The position numbers were made by a program, and so were the translations under genes. Of a stretch of 64,000 nt of DNA, positions 42,230 to 52,904 are shown in pieces. The DNA comes from Notolepis coatsorum (lineage: Eukaryota; Chordata; Actinopteri; Aulopiformes; Paralepididae). The stretch is taken from the NCBI GenBank assembly GCA_963971535.1, contig OZ020593.1, positions 12,515,500 through 12,579,499 on the forward strand. The letters run 5' to 3'. The notes below the pieces were generated by a model. It made no database searches. It was not told the origin of the DNA and saw only the letters and a program-made list of their open reading frames with translations. The first letter of the stretch is position 1, and each line of letters starts with the position of its first letter.

Positions 42230-42357
42230 TCAGGGTTGGAGCATTAGTGACCAGCTGTTTGATTTGTTCAAAACTCCTCTTTTGTGGTTCCTCCCAGTGC
42301 CACTCTGTCATTTTCAAACAGCTTCCACCAGGCGGCGGTATTGGACTTTTGCAATCT
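42230..42357 (-). pseudogene. Ty3/gypsy reverse transcriptase end, fragment
   Basis: The minus strand codes for MTEWHWEEPQKRSFEQIKQL then VTNAPTLKFYDV, the join between reverse transcriptase and RNase H in Ty3/gypsy elements. It then runs into unrelated sequence. The stretch before it on the minus strand is missing most of the reverse transcriptase. Confidence 0.75.
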
Positions 42358-42506
42358 CAGACTCATTCCCTATGGTAACACAGCCTTCCTGGATGAATTA
42401 TGAATGGAAATAGCGAATAAAAGAAATAACGAGTTTACTCGTTGTTGGCGTCCAACGATTGGCGGCCAATAACGAGGATACTCGTCGTTGGCGGGGAATG
42501 AGTTAA
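42358..42506 (-). mobile_element. Short deletion derivative of a TTAA MITE (family B)
   Basis: On the minus strand it begins TTAACTCATTCCCCGCCAAC at 42506 and ends GGGAATGAG near 42362, giving a matching CTCATTCCC inverted tip; the far TTAA has changed to TCTG. It contains two ACGAG-N4-CTCGT palindromes and the TATTCGCTATT and CATTCATAATTCATCCAGGA stretch of family B. About 149 bp, so most of the interior is deleted. It lies in the gypsy remnant. Confidence 0.75.
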
Positions 42507-42714
42507 GAATGTCACTTTCCTTGGAAATGTCATGCATTCTCTTTACTAAGCCTAGTTTCTCACAAGTGGCTCCGCCTAGTGTAGCTGGTACATCCTGCTG
42601 TTTAATTTCAAACTCTATGTTATGCTTTTGGCCTTTGTACTCACATGTCAGTGCTCTCTTGCCCAGCGGTGAAATCCTTTGCCCAAAGAAAGCAACTAGT
42701 TTGCATTTGCTCAC
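42507..42714 (-). pseudogene. Ty3/gypsy protease-linker fragment
   Basis: The minus strand reads CKLVAFFGQRISPLGKRALT and then IEFEIKQQDVPATLGGATCE and KLGLVKRMHDI. This fits the end of the retropepsin domain and the linker before reverse transcriptase in Ty3/gypsy Pol. The catalytic DTGA is not in the remnant. Confidence 0.7.
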
Positions 42715-43300
42715 CCTGAGTTGGCCTCTAACGTCTAGTTCATTCAGCGTTGCAGTCTAGTTCATGGCGTTGCAGTCAGCGCCCCGTATCCAGTTTGAAA
42801 GTCAAATTTCTTTCTGTTTCATTCCACGGATTTTCCTTGAAGTTAGTCTCCATCAGTTTGATGTGTTTTTCCTGCTCCACTTCGACTGTGCCGTTGAACA
42901 TTTCCTCCTCGTCACTCTCACTCTGCTCAATTGCATGCAGCTTTTTTTTTTTTACATTTGTGCTGTGGTGGTCCCTGCACTCTACACACCTTGGCAAAGT
43001 GATTTATGATGTTTGCCCAATTGCCGGACATGTCCTTGTTCCATGTCTGTAACCACATCTGTAGCAACTTGACTCATCTGGTTCAGTATGACCTGTGCTG
43101 CTATCTGCAACTTTAATGTCTTTTGGCCTGACTGTTCTCAGTCTGTTCACGTTCCACTTCTTCTGCCAGTGGTTTCACTTGACTCGTTGTGATCTCACTC
43201 GCACGGCAAATATCCAAGGCTTTTCCTAGTGTCAGATCTGCTTCTCAGTCTGCCTCTTACTTGGTCATTAGTTATGCCACACACTATAATTCACAATTCT
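42715..43300 (-). pseudogene. Ty3/gypsy Gag-Pol remnant, decayed
   Basis: Between the Gag start and protease-linker fragments the minus strand retains scattered coding-like stretches, such as a Cys-containing area near 43040-43075 that could be the Gag zinc knuckle, but frames are broken repeatedly. Confidence 0.5.
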
Positions 43301-43305
43301 TGGCT

Positions 43306-43631
43306 TTATACTTTAAATCCGTGACATAGGCATCTATTGTTTCTGACTGTTTCTGTGCTCGTGTGAAGAATATGTGCCTTATATATGGCAAGTTTTTTCG
43401 GGGCACACAATAGTCCTGAAATTACTTCTATTTTGTCTTTTTCTTCTGCAGTAAAGACAAAAGTACATACTTTAATCGCCTCTTCTCCCGCGACATGAAA
43501 AAACATCGCACACTGCACCTTGAGCCTTGTCTGGCGATGCAAAATAGTTCGAAGCGCTGTCTCCAATTCCTCCAATTTTCAGCAAGATTGCCTTGCAGAC
43601 TCAATGGTATTGGAGGTTGAAACCGCGCCAT
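43306..43631 (-). pseudogene. Ty3/gypsy Gag, N-terminal part
   Basis: The minus strand starts MARFQPPIPLSLQGNLAENW and RNWRQRFELFCIA, a typical Gag start of fish Ty3/gypsy elements. A frameshift near 43550 moves the frame to CAMFFHVAGEEAIKVCTFVF and EEKDKIEVISGL. It is a pseudogene. Confidence 0.8.
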
Positions 43632-43650
43632 CCTCTTATTCCAGTTTTAC

Positions 43651-43661
43651 ATCTGACACCA
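43651..43661 (-). promoter_or_regulatory. Ty3/gypsy primer-binding site
   Basis: The minus strand TGGTGTCAGAT lies just inside the LTR end (CAATATAACA) and 20 bases before the Gag start. Confidence 0.55.
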
Positions 43662-43985
43662 TGTTATATTGACGAGGCGTGACCCGAGGTTCAATAACAT
43701 CCATTTATTGACTCGTTCGTATATATCTGCATCCATGCATGCCACTTACGTATAGCTTGCCAATAACATCCATTTATTGACTCGTTCGTATATATCTGCA
43801 TCCATGCATGCCACTTACGTATATAGCTTGCGTTACAACTTGTGTGTCGAGTTCCTGGTGTGACATCACAATAACTACGACAACCAAGAGGCTCAAACTC
43901 GAACCTAATACATCACAGTGACAATATGCAGTAGAGTACCAGCATGTAACGAGGCTGTATGTACAAACTCATGGTTGTGACAATA
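43662..43985 (-). mobile_element. Ty3/gypsy 5' LTR, partly duplicated
   Basis: The region next to the primer-binding site holds the presumed LTR. A stretch of about 71 bp (AATAACATCCATTTATTGAC to CACTTACGTATAGCTTGC) is tandemly duplicated at 43688-43835. The left boundary on the map is uncertain because no 3' LTR remains. Confidence 0.55.
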
Positions 43986-43989
43986 TGCA

Positions 43990-44520
43990 GTAGCGATTGC
44001 TTAATACACACTGGGTCTTAATCTCTTTGCTGGAAACCCTGTTTGACCTTTCTCCATTATTCTTCTGACAGAGTGGGGCGGGTAGTGCAGAAGGCTGCAA
44101 TTCCTATCAAACAAATTAAGATTTCGAAAGCCTGGCTGTAGGCTCTGCTCTGCACTGATTAGAAACAAAAACAAGCTAATGCTTGCTAAGATGTACTGTA
44201 TTAATCCCCTTGGAGAAATTGAGAAAAGTCCTGTGCACAATATTTGCATTTCACTAATATGGAAATGAGATTGCACTGCCTCTCTCTCTCTCTGAGGTGA
44301 GGTCTGTCTGTGCTCAGCCGTGAATTTTCTCATTATTCTATGGTTGTTGATTCATGCAAGATGAACATTGATATTCTAGACTAACGGTTTTCATTTCAAA
44401 GATGTATCTGAACAAAATACTGAACCTGTACGATGCTCAGTGCTTCAGTCTGATTCAGTGATGCAAAGGAGAATATAATTGACAGATAGGAAAGCATTAG
44501 CCAAAAGTATGCTATATATA
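43990..44520. other. No recognisable gene
   Basis: Contains a short TCTC run (44280-44294) and CTGTATTAATCCCCTTGGAG, which resembles a LINE tail on the minus strand. Otherwise nothing recognisable. Confidence 0.5.
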
Positions 44521-44523
44521 TAC

Positions 44524-45922
44524 TGTTGTGAAGGATCAGATTAAACCGAATATATATATTTATTTATGGATATATATTTAATAGTATTTGTATATCGTTT
44601 GATATCCCCTGTATATTCCTTGTACAATATGCACTGAATATCCCTTTAGTCTACTAAACAGCCCATAATAGTTTCATTCTACCATTGGACGAGAACCTGG
44701 CGCCAGCAGCCATGCCCCTTGGTTCAAGTTCAATCGTGCCGACCAACATGTCGTGGCAAGCCCGGTTCCGCGTAGGAATACGTCTGCCGAAATACGAATG
44801 GTACTATTTGTTCACAGCGCATATATATATGGCGCAAGTAAAGTAGAACTTTCTTTTAGTCCATTAGTTCTTTACCCTCCAACCTAGTAACAGACGCAAA
44901 GCCTCACCCACGACGCACGTGTGGTGCAGTAAGGCCTACTTGGCCCCAGAATAGGCATTGAGATATCGTGTGGATTAATAGTTGAATTGTCATAGTTTGG
45001 CACTATACCGTCGAGTTGGACGTATTTCTATTAAGCTAATAATAGTCTATTATGTATGGTGCATCGTTCGGTTAGAGTTATAAAGTGAGCAGTACCCCCA
45101 TCGTTCCTGACGTTATCTGGAGTCTTAACCAGGCTGGGCAGACCACGTGTGGTGCTTGCATCCGAGGAGCTCCGGGCCAGGACGAGTGGACCTGTACATT
45201 GGATTACTTTACCCGGACGACGGCGAGCCTTCCACGGCTTGGATTATCTACATGCTTTGGGTGCTTTGATTATTCCATGGATAACGGCCAACACTGCTGA
45301 GTGTTGGAACTACCCCCCGGAGAGGAGTCCAGGTGAGACGGCGCTCTACCCCGAGTGAGGTCGCCTCACGTCTCTTCATCTGTGGACCGGCAGCTACCGT
45401 CCACCAGAGGGTCCAGCTGTATTCATCTGCGGACCGAGGTTCTGTGGGCATCGTGTTCAGGACTCTGAATTCTCCCAAGAAATCGTCGGCCAGATGGGAT
45501 ACCGCCAGCGGCTCTTCTAACCCCCCCCCCCCTACTGTCTTACAACCAGCGGGACCCCCCCCTTAGTGTATCCAGCTATAATCATTTAAGTACCATCGCT
45601 ATAGTTCCCTAAAGAACCAGGTTGTATACTTACTCCCTGCGTAACCAGAGATTGGACATTCAATGTTGATTTACCTACGAATACTCATTTGCCATACAAG
45701 TGCATTTCAAATCATAAATGTCATTAAGTGAACGTTGTATATACCCTTTGCTATATAAAATATTCGATTTATACATTTGTGTGGACTTCGTTTCATCAGG
45801 TGGGAAAGTGTTCATCATATCTATATCATGTACTGGATGGCCAGAAGTTAAAGTACAAGCGGTAGTGGTTTAATAATACCATACTTATCAATACAGTCAG
45901 GGAATTGTACCCCTCAGTTACA
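44524..45922 (+). mobile_element. BEL/Pao-type 5' LTR (about 1.4 kb)
   Basis: It begins TGTTGTGAAGGATC and ends CAGTTACA, immediately before the probable primer-binding site ATTGGTCCTTCGAGCCGG. It contains a TATATAA-type box (TTGCTATATAAAATATTCG, about 45749-45767) that could be a promoter. No 3' LTR is found in the window, so the element is truncated at its 3' side. Confidence 0.65.
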
Positions 45923-45942
45923 ATTGGTCCTTCGAGCCGGAG
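45923..45942 (+). promoter_or_regulatory. BEL/Pao primer-binding site
   Basis: ATTGGTCCTTCGAGCCGGAG directly follows the LTR. I recall a TTGGTCCTTCGAGCCGG-type leader in fish BEL/Pao elements; this is from memory. Confidence 0.55.
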
Positions 45943-45990
45943 GGTAACTAGTGTAATATTAATATAGTGTTATTAATATTGAAATGGCCT

Positions 45991-46590
45991 ATGATGAACA
46001 CTCCACGAAACGGTCCTCCTAACGTAGAACGCCCGCAGCGCAGACGACAGCCACCTCAGTACTTAGAGGATTACGCTGTCAGTCAACTACCTAGCCTTCG
46101 ACAAACGGTAAACGCTGTAAAAGTAGAAAGTAAAATTATGTCTGACCTTAACGACCAGGTTTCCCCGACCACAAAGGCCCTAGTGGGTTCTAATGTAACT
46201 GACCAAGCTCACGGTGGGGACCAGGAGGGAGCTGACATGCCTTTACCCCCCGCCAATACCGAAGAAGTAGTCCCCGACCAGCCCCGGGAGGAAGACAACC
46301 CTACAGAGAGAGAACTCTGCACGGAAGAAGAGGAGGAGAGCGCCGAGGAAATAGAGCTCCAGGACTCCCCAACGAGCGGCTCACCCAGGAGCGGCTCACC
46401 TCTACAACCGTCTTCCCCCAGAGAAGCGGAGAGGATGCTACAACAGGCCCAGGAAGAGGATGCAGCACGACTTCCTGTTAGCAGACGTGAAGTGGCAGCT
46501 CCGGCGGCACTACATTCCCAGCGACGTAGTAATCATACAGCGTATAGAGGGACTAATAGAGAGAGGTCTCTTGGAGCAGACTACACCTAA
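45991..46590 (+). pseudogene. BEL/Pao Gag N-terminal fragment
   Basis: From the ATG at 45991 the frame is open for 199 codons. RPQRRRQPPQYLEDY is the N-terminal signature of fish BEL/Pao Gag. The rest is acidic and Pro/Ser-rich (EEEEESAEEIELQDSPTSGS, with a GSPRSGSP repeat), then AERMLQQAQEEDAA. The frame ends at 46590, far short of a full Gag-Pol, and no protease or reverse transcriptase follows. This differs from the BEL/Pao polyprotein at 12403, which starts with a different Gag. Confidence 0.65.
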
Positions 46591-47339
46591 AGTCTACACC
46601 TACATAGCATAGAGCAAGACGGCCTGGATGAGAGCGCGAATTCCCTGTATGACCCTCTGGTGTTGTGGTCGTGGTATTCACTGACCTTTGGGAAGTATTT
46701 TGACATGTACATGGGTATCTTAGTCGTGTAGTGTATCTTTTAGACCAGGCCCATTGCACGTTGCTGTACTCTGTCGTCTACTCTAAGCCATCCTAGGTTG
46801 TCAAAGTGGGCAGGGGTAAGGTTCGTTTTAGGAGTAAGGCCAAGCAGTAGTCTGACCAGTTTGTTTTGTGATGTTTGTAGTCTTGTTTTTAGGGCCTTTG
46901 AGTATTAACAGTTGGTTAATATAGTTATATTCGTTTACAATTTTATGTTTATCTTTGCATATTAATAATAATACACATGGTTGTATTTCATTGTATTTCA
47001 TATGGGTTTATATAAGATATATGAGTGGCGCATGATTTCTATTTGTTTGTGCAATAATTTTAGTCTCACAAGACTTGGTCCACTTAACTCTTCCAGAGCT
47101 ATTTTGTATTTAGGAAATCCCTGAACATGATATTGCATTGGTTTGTGATAGATTATTAGTTACTGGGTATTTCAAAGTACCTCATATTTGGTGCCATTTT
47201 AAAGCTAACAACTAGGGCTTTCCAATGATATAAAATAAGTGTATGATTATCATCATAATTTTTATTATTATGGTTCATATGTAGTTGCACTTGAACTTGT
47301 TGAAATTAAACTTGGAAGATAAAAATTAAAAAAAAAAGT
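46591..47339. other. No recognisable gene
   Basis: T-rich sequence. The first 150 bases (GTATGACCCTCTGGTGTTGT, TTTTAGACCAGGCCCATTGC) could belong to a LINE 3' part on the minus strand, but I cannot support a family. Confidence 0.45.
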
Positions 47340-47407
47340 TAACCTTCTGTGTATTGTCGCGGTGAAAGGGTTAACCGTTTTGGTAGTGCGGCAGTGAAAG
47401 GGTTAAG
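47340..47407 (-). repeat. TTAACCC repeat, two copies
   Basis: GTGAAAGGGTTAA occurs twice, 34 bp apart, and the stretch starts with TTAACC. It is the reverse complement of the array type at 24663-24832. Confidence 0.7.
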
Positions 47408-47559
47408 TGTAAATGCCATAAAAATACAGTAAATTACCTTTTATCAAAATATTAACCATTAAATAAAGGTTGTAATATGTAAATGTATTTGATTTTACTG
47501 TAATTTGACAGTAAGTATTTGGCAACCATTGATGCCAGACATTTACCGTTTTCTTGCAG

Positions 47560-47830
47560 CTTTTTTCTTACAGTGTACTGTATATATATCTATCCACATC
47601 TGTCTGTACATACTGTACCTGCATATACTCCTTTTTATGTAGATACTATATCTGTACATATCCCTTACCTACTCTTACTAGTTATTATATCTATATCTGT
47701 ACATATCCCTTACCTACTCTTGCTAGATAAGCTGCTGGTCAGTATGACTTACTACCATAGTGTCTTTATACCTGTATCACTGTACATATTAATACTACAA
47801 CTCTGTACATACATCTGATTAGCACTAAAC
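47560..47830 (+). repeat. LINE 3' UTR-like segment
   Basis: Contains a short internal duplication (TCTGTACATATCCCTTACCT twice, 47651 and 47696) and matches 28640-28900 on the other strand. Confidence 0.65.
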
Positions 47831-48075
47831 TCAGTAGTACTAATTTATATATTTAGTGGGTGTGTATACTATGTACAGTATTCATTCACAAAATCGGAAT
47901 ATCAAATACATTTTCCCTGTTTACTTTGTGAAGGAAACAAATGTTTACTGAGGGACAGAATGATCCATAATAGCCCTAATAAGCCTTCATTTTTACTGTC
48001 ATCTTGCTGTGTCAGAAATGCATTAGATGGTCTTTTGAGCTTTTTTCAGTAATCTGATGAAAGCTAATTCAGCAG

Positions 48076-48150
48076 GTTGATCCCCAGAGCCAGGGGAATC
48101 TCAACCTGAGCAGAATCTCCACCTGAGCAGAGCCAGGGGAATCTCCACCT
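48076..48150 (+). repeat. Short tandem repeat
   Basis: AGCCAGGGGAATCTC-ACCTGAGCAGA repeats two to three times. Confidence 0.7.
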
Positions 48151-48298
48151 GAGCCTTCAGCACTGTCACTTCCATTCACCATATCATTCCCACGGCGACC
48201 ATTTTGCTCTTGTGTCATGCTCAGGTTGGGATCTCTTTTCACCCAGGTTCCCACTTTGGGTGACCCCATGACCTTTCCTCTAGTTCCACCACCAGGCC

Positions 48299-48715
48299 GC
48301 GTCTAGTTTTTTACCAACGGATTTCCAGTTCCGCGTTCGCGTTCTGCGATCTGATTGGCCACTGACGTTTCTGGTGCGATCTGATTGCCCACTGACGTTT
48401 CTGGTCATGTGACATGTGCGCCCAATCGCGTGACGCGCCCATTTCCGCCTCGAACAGCTGCAAACTACCTAACGCCTAGTTTATCACTGGTTAAGCTTAG
48501 GCGACTCTTTCGAAGTTGGTTAAGGTTAGAGTTTGGAATCAGGGCTGGTGTTCTATCGCCCTGCTCTAAGACAAACTCTAACCTTAACCAACTTCGAAAG
48601 AGTGCCTAAGCTTAACCGGTGAAAGAAACAGGCGTCACACGATTGGGCGCACATGTCACATGACCAGAAACGTCAGTGGCCAATCAGAGAGCGTCTCCGC
48701 AAACTGCGGCTACGC
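48299..48715. mobile_element. Foldback element, family F, copy 3
   Basis: It has the same centre as the other copies (GGTTAAGCTTAGGCGACTCT and its complement, 48489-48618) and the same subterminal GTCATGTGACATGTGCGCCC block. A 38-bp stretch, GCGATCTGATTGGCCACTGA and the following bases, is tandemly duplicated in the left arm only. The tips GCGTCTAG and CTACGC are only roughly inverted and no 9-bp TSD is seen, so the boundaries are approximate. Confidence 0.65.
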
Positions 48716-48877
48716 AAAAGAATTACGCGGTATGAGTCTGTGGCTGAACATGCTCCGACATCACGTGATAGGAAGAAACAGCCACGAGCCCTGGACAAAG
48801 ACAGGCAGGAATATCTTTTTAAGAAGATAAGACAATACTGTTCTGATGCGGCAAACATTTTTTTTTTGCTTTTCGCA
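48700..48877 (+). other. Short basic ORF of unknown origin
   Basis: The frame after the foldback element reads RLRKLRLRKRITRYESVAEH, PTSRDRKKQPRALDKDRQEY and LFKKIRQYCSDAANIF. It is rich in Arg/Lys and looks more protein-like than the surroundings, but it has no clear start, is under 60 residues and I do not recognise a family. It could be a piece of a host gene or of a DNA transposon. Confidence 0.3.
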
Positions 48878-48879
48878 TC

Positions 48880-48979
48880 AAATATTGATATGCGATTAAA
48901 ATGTGGTTAATTTCGATGAATTAACTATAAAGTTTCTAATTAATTTGATTAAAATTTTTTTATCGAGTCCCACCACTAG
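48880..48979 (-). mobile_element. hAT-type MITE end, fragment
   Basis: The reverse strand starts CCTAGTGGTGGGACTCGATA, a tip I associate with a fish hAT-type MITE, followed by an AT-rich stretch with TTAATTAG-like motifs. No opposite end was found. Confidence 0.4.
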
Positions 48980-49521
48980 GCAAAATACATCACATGCCTG
49001 CTGCCAACGTCTAGAGCACCTCAGAACAAGACTGTACGATGTTAGATATAGTACCCCCTCACCACCCTTAACTCACTTAACTCATTCAGCGCCGGGGATT
49101 AGCCATGGCCCTGTGGTCGCATTGCCACGCCTTAAAATATAGGACTGAGTCACCTTGTTTGTAGAGCTATAACTATATTCTATATTATAGCTATGGATAT
49201 GGCCCATTTGACATCACCTATCTATCATTCAATATGTGAGAAAGAATACATTTTTCCATCCATACATTCCCGTGTTATACCGTGGTGAATATAGTATGGT
49301 TTTAGAGCGGTCTAGGGTAATTCATGAAATCCTGAGTTAAAGCCCAATATGTCGATTACACTATAGACGATGAAGATGATTATTCTTGTTTGGTTTGTAT
49401 GGAAATGTTCTCCCACAGCCGTTCAGGGGAGGTATGGGAGAAGTGTTGGATGTGAAACCAGTGGGCACACAAGCTCTGCTTAGTTGGAGTGCCCAGACCC
49501 TACATTTGCCATCACTGTAAC

Positions 49522-50496
49522 TAGGCCTGCCGCGATAAGCAATAAATCGATTAATTGCTGCGATAATTAAAATGAATGCAATGATTTTGACGGGCGCGAT
49601 TAATTGCTATTTGCGCGTTTGTTTTAATGAGGCGGAACCAGTGCCGCTTGTCAGTCACTGTCCGTGTTGGGAGGCGGGTCGCTGACGTTACTAGAGTACA
49701 GCACGGGAGCCCCGTGGGGCAACGCCACAGCTTAACTACATTTCTCAATAGTGTGGCTCCTTTTAACCAAGTAGCATTATTTGTAGTGTAACGTTAGCTA
49801 TTTTTAGACCCAAGTAGTTACTCGCTACTGCCCGGAGAAACTGGACTGCTAAATAAAGATGAAAGATAGAGCTTTGATTCTCATTCCATGCTAACAACAT
49901 TAGCTAACAAACGAAATACAACGTATAGCATAGCTACAAGTACAACACAGAATAACGTTAATACAATTACATGCATCATTGTTTACAATGAACGGGTGGG
50001 GCTGGTCAAAGGACTGGACACGGGGACAAGTTAAACATGAATTAATTTATTATAACACTCCGGTATTTTCGAGTCGTGCTGCAGTGCCTACGCACCACAG
50101 CTATTCTATTATATACTGCTTTGACGCTTCCTCCTCATCGTTGATTGCCTGTAGTAGCTGCATCTAACGTTAGTAGCTAACGTTAAAACTAACCTAAAGT
50201 TAGTTGTTCACCAACAATCTCAACATTTGTTATTAGCTCAAAAACAACCGGACGAGACATGTTGTCGGCTCATATGTTCTGCTTAGGATAATCGCAACAA
50301 TACTTCCGGTCCGGTCGGTGGGCTTCAAAATAAAAGTCTAAAACCGGAAAAGACGGAGCGGTGGGCTTCAAAATAAAAGTTTTGGGAAATAAATTTCTCA
50401 AAAAAAATTCTCTAACCGGTCGCAATAATATCGCTTATCGCGATATTTTCGGGGGCAATTAATCGCCCAGCAAAATGTGTTATCGTGGCAGGCCTA
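49522..50496. mobile_element. hAT-type MITE, family H3
   Basis: The ends TAGGCCTGCCGCGATAA and TTATCGTGGCAGGCCTA are near-perfect inverted repeats, flanked by the 8-bp duplication ACTGTAAC (49514-49521 and 50497-50504). The subterminal sequence has GATTAATTGC and its complement. About 975 bp, no transposase. Confidence 0.85.
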
Positions 50497-50621
50497 ACTG
50501 TAACTCGGATAGTGAATGAGTGTAGCCTAATTGTGTAGGCTATTATTGTTAGGCCTATTTATTTTGTTCTTATTTTGTTATATAGGATGGCCTAAAGATG
50601 TGTTTCCTGTTTATGTTCATG

Positions 50622-50673
50622 TTAACACATTCCCGGCCAATCACGTATATACGTGATTTGGTGCCATGCTTAA
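50622..50673 (+). mobile_element. TTAA MITE terminus, 52-bp remnant
   Basis: TTAACACATTCCCGGCC is followed by the palindrome TCACGTATATACGTGA and then another TTAA. It looks like one end of a fourth TTAA family, cut by or fused to the next element. Confidence 0.6.
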
Positions 50674-51588
50674 CACATTAATTGCCATGCGTTGAGTGCC
50701 AACAACGAGTAAACTCGTTTTTAAGATCGTTATTTCTTTTATTCGCTATTGGCATTCATAATTCATCCAGGAAGCCTCCGGAAGCCAGCTGGACCCTGTC
50801 TGATATTGCAACGCCTCAATACCGGCGCCTGGTGGATTTCGGGCGAGTTACACTCCACTCTAAACCGGAAGTGGCGCTTGGTGCATCAGGGGAAAAACTC
50901 CACCAGAGATATCTTGTAACGTGGATCAATATACACACCTCGAGTGCATTGGATCGCTTTCGAGACGTAAGAATCAATATGCTTTCGGCGTTTATTGCAT
51001 CATACAAACGGAAAATGGGTCTAGCAGATCGACGTAAAATAATTGGAATTTCTTTTCTCCAGACGCATCGGCCAGAGGTAAGAGGAATCTAACGTTATTT
51101 CCAGCTTGATTGTCCATTTATTTCATTGCAATCTGTCCGATCAACGTATGGTCTTACTAAAGAAAGCCGTTAGTGACAATCAAGGAATCATAAACGACCC
51201 CCCCCCCTTTCCTTCATGCATGATGGAGCATAATGTATAGCGATCATATGCATTTGAAATGTTTAATATAGCGTGTATAGGGACGAAACGCCAATCGATA
51301 ATGTATAATACAGGCCTATAGCGCGCATTCTAGGAATTACTGCTATACAGTCTAAAAACATACTTATATTCTCGACGGTACTAACACGACAATGTATGAA
51401 TGGAAAAATATAACGTTCCCACATCCGGAACTATAGATACCCGATGTTGAATGGGCCATAGTAATGTCGATATAGCTATAATATTTAAAAAGTTATAGCC
51501 CTGCAAAGAAGGTGAGCCACTCCATAGGCTTACAGCACTGGCAGAGAGTGGTAAAGATGGGCATACTGCATGGCACCCAATGTGTTAA
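50670..51588 (+). mobile_element. TTAA MITE, family B, second copy
   Basis: It is collinear with 1948-2910 (the 2075-2340 ORF-like segment and the poly-C site match) and ends TGTGTTAA. The TTAA at 51585 is shared with the next element. The poly-C run is shorter than in the other copy. Confidence 0.85.
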
Positions 51589-52540
51589 CACTATGGCGTC
51601 CGTTCACGAGTATATACGTGTTTCGATTCCATGCGTTGTGGTCCAGAGCCACGAGTATACTCGTGACGAGTTGTTATTGTTTTATTCCATATTTATAACG
51701 CTTATTAGGTACCCGATCCACTAGCAGGATCTTTCCACATATTTAATTTTCGAAACATGCAGTACCGGACAGATCCACTTAGGGGCGCCATCGCTCCACT
51801 GCAGTATCATTGATGGGATTTTAAAAAATAAATGCTTTTACAGTCCTGTGGGCGGATCATAGAGCCTTGATTCCAAACGAAGCCCCTCCATCTTTGATCA
51901 GCTTGCCGAAAAAAAATTTCAGCGTGGAATAATGGGATTTATGATTAGCCAATGTGCATATCGATCTACCAGAATCCGATGACTGAGTGAGGAAATGCTG
52001 CCGGCGATCACATGGCCTGACGGTAGGATAATATTACCCCAAATTACAGCTGGATTGGACATTGTTTTATAACCTAACGTGATAGACTACTGACATTGGC
52101 TACCGGAACGCACACTGTATTGCTAATCAATAATAGTAATCGGCGTTCCCCGCCGCCCCCATTTCATCCATAGATGCTCTGTAATAGTCCGGATGCTACG
52201 CAGTTTGTTTTATTTCATTCGTATATATACAGCAGAAATGGCGTTTGATATAACGGCGCCAACGTTTAGCCTTTTTTGAAGCCTCCTATAGAAAAGCCTA
52301 GACGAAAAGTGCGATATACCTTATATTCACGACGCTATAAAATGACAACCAACCGATGGATTTTTATTTTCTTTAAGCCATTATGAAGGCACGGTTTATG
52401 CACTCAAGTGACAATGAGAATGGACAGATAGCAATACTATAAATGATATATAAAGCTCTTGGAAAGTACATCGGTTTGTTTACAATCTGCTGTCCTCTGA
52501 GGCCTAAATCGCCGAGCCCCGCCGGTCGCCATAGTGTTAA
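51585..52540 (+). mobile_element. TTAA MITE, family A, uninterrupted copy
   Basis: Bounded by TTAACACTATGGCG and CGCCATAGTGTTAA. It is the reference copy for the interrupted ones at 67-1951 and 56802-58657. It has two palindromes near the left end (ACGAGTATATACGTG, CACGAGTATACTCGTG). The internal site that is TTAA in those copies reads TTAT here. No ORF is conserved. Confidence 0.9.
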
Positions 52541-52631
52541 GAGGCATTAAGTTGTGTATTTGTCAACTTGTCAATGCAATTCAACTTTCAAAATTAGTTC
52601 TGCATTCTTGATTTTTCCCATTAAAACACAT

Positions 52632-52706
52632 TGTGACAAACAACCCCATAGTGTGTGACAATCATCCCCGGGATGGGGTTGGTTGTCACAATGTGTCAAA
52701 AGTGTC
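52632..52706. repeat. Imperfect inverted repeat
   Basis: ACACATTGTGACAAACAACC and GGTTGGTTGTCACAATGTGT form an imperfect stem with a loop of about 30 bases. Another GTGTGACAACCATCCCCG occurs at 52843. It is probably a hairpin MITE or a structured repeat. Confidence 0.6.
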
Positions 52707-52904
52707 TTTGATAGGTAATTTCCTCTTTGTTACAATACAGTACGTTGGAAAATGAGAGGGATACACATTTCGAGCCAACATCTTCAATTTAATGTAGGAA
52801 TGACTATTGAAAGATGTTGAGCAATTCACACTAGAGTAAAAAGTGTGACAACCATCCCCGTTCTCCCTTATGTCGGAAATCCGTTTAAATTCTTTGCTAA
52901 GGTT

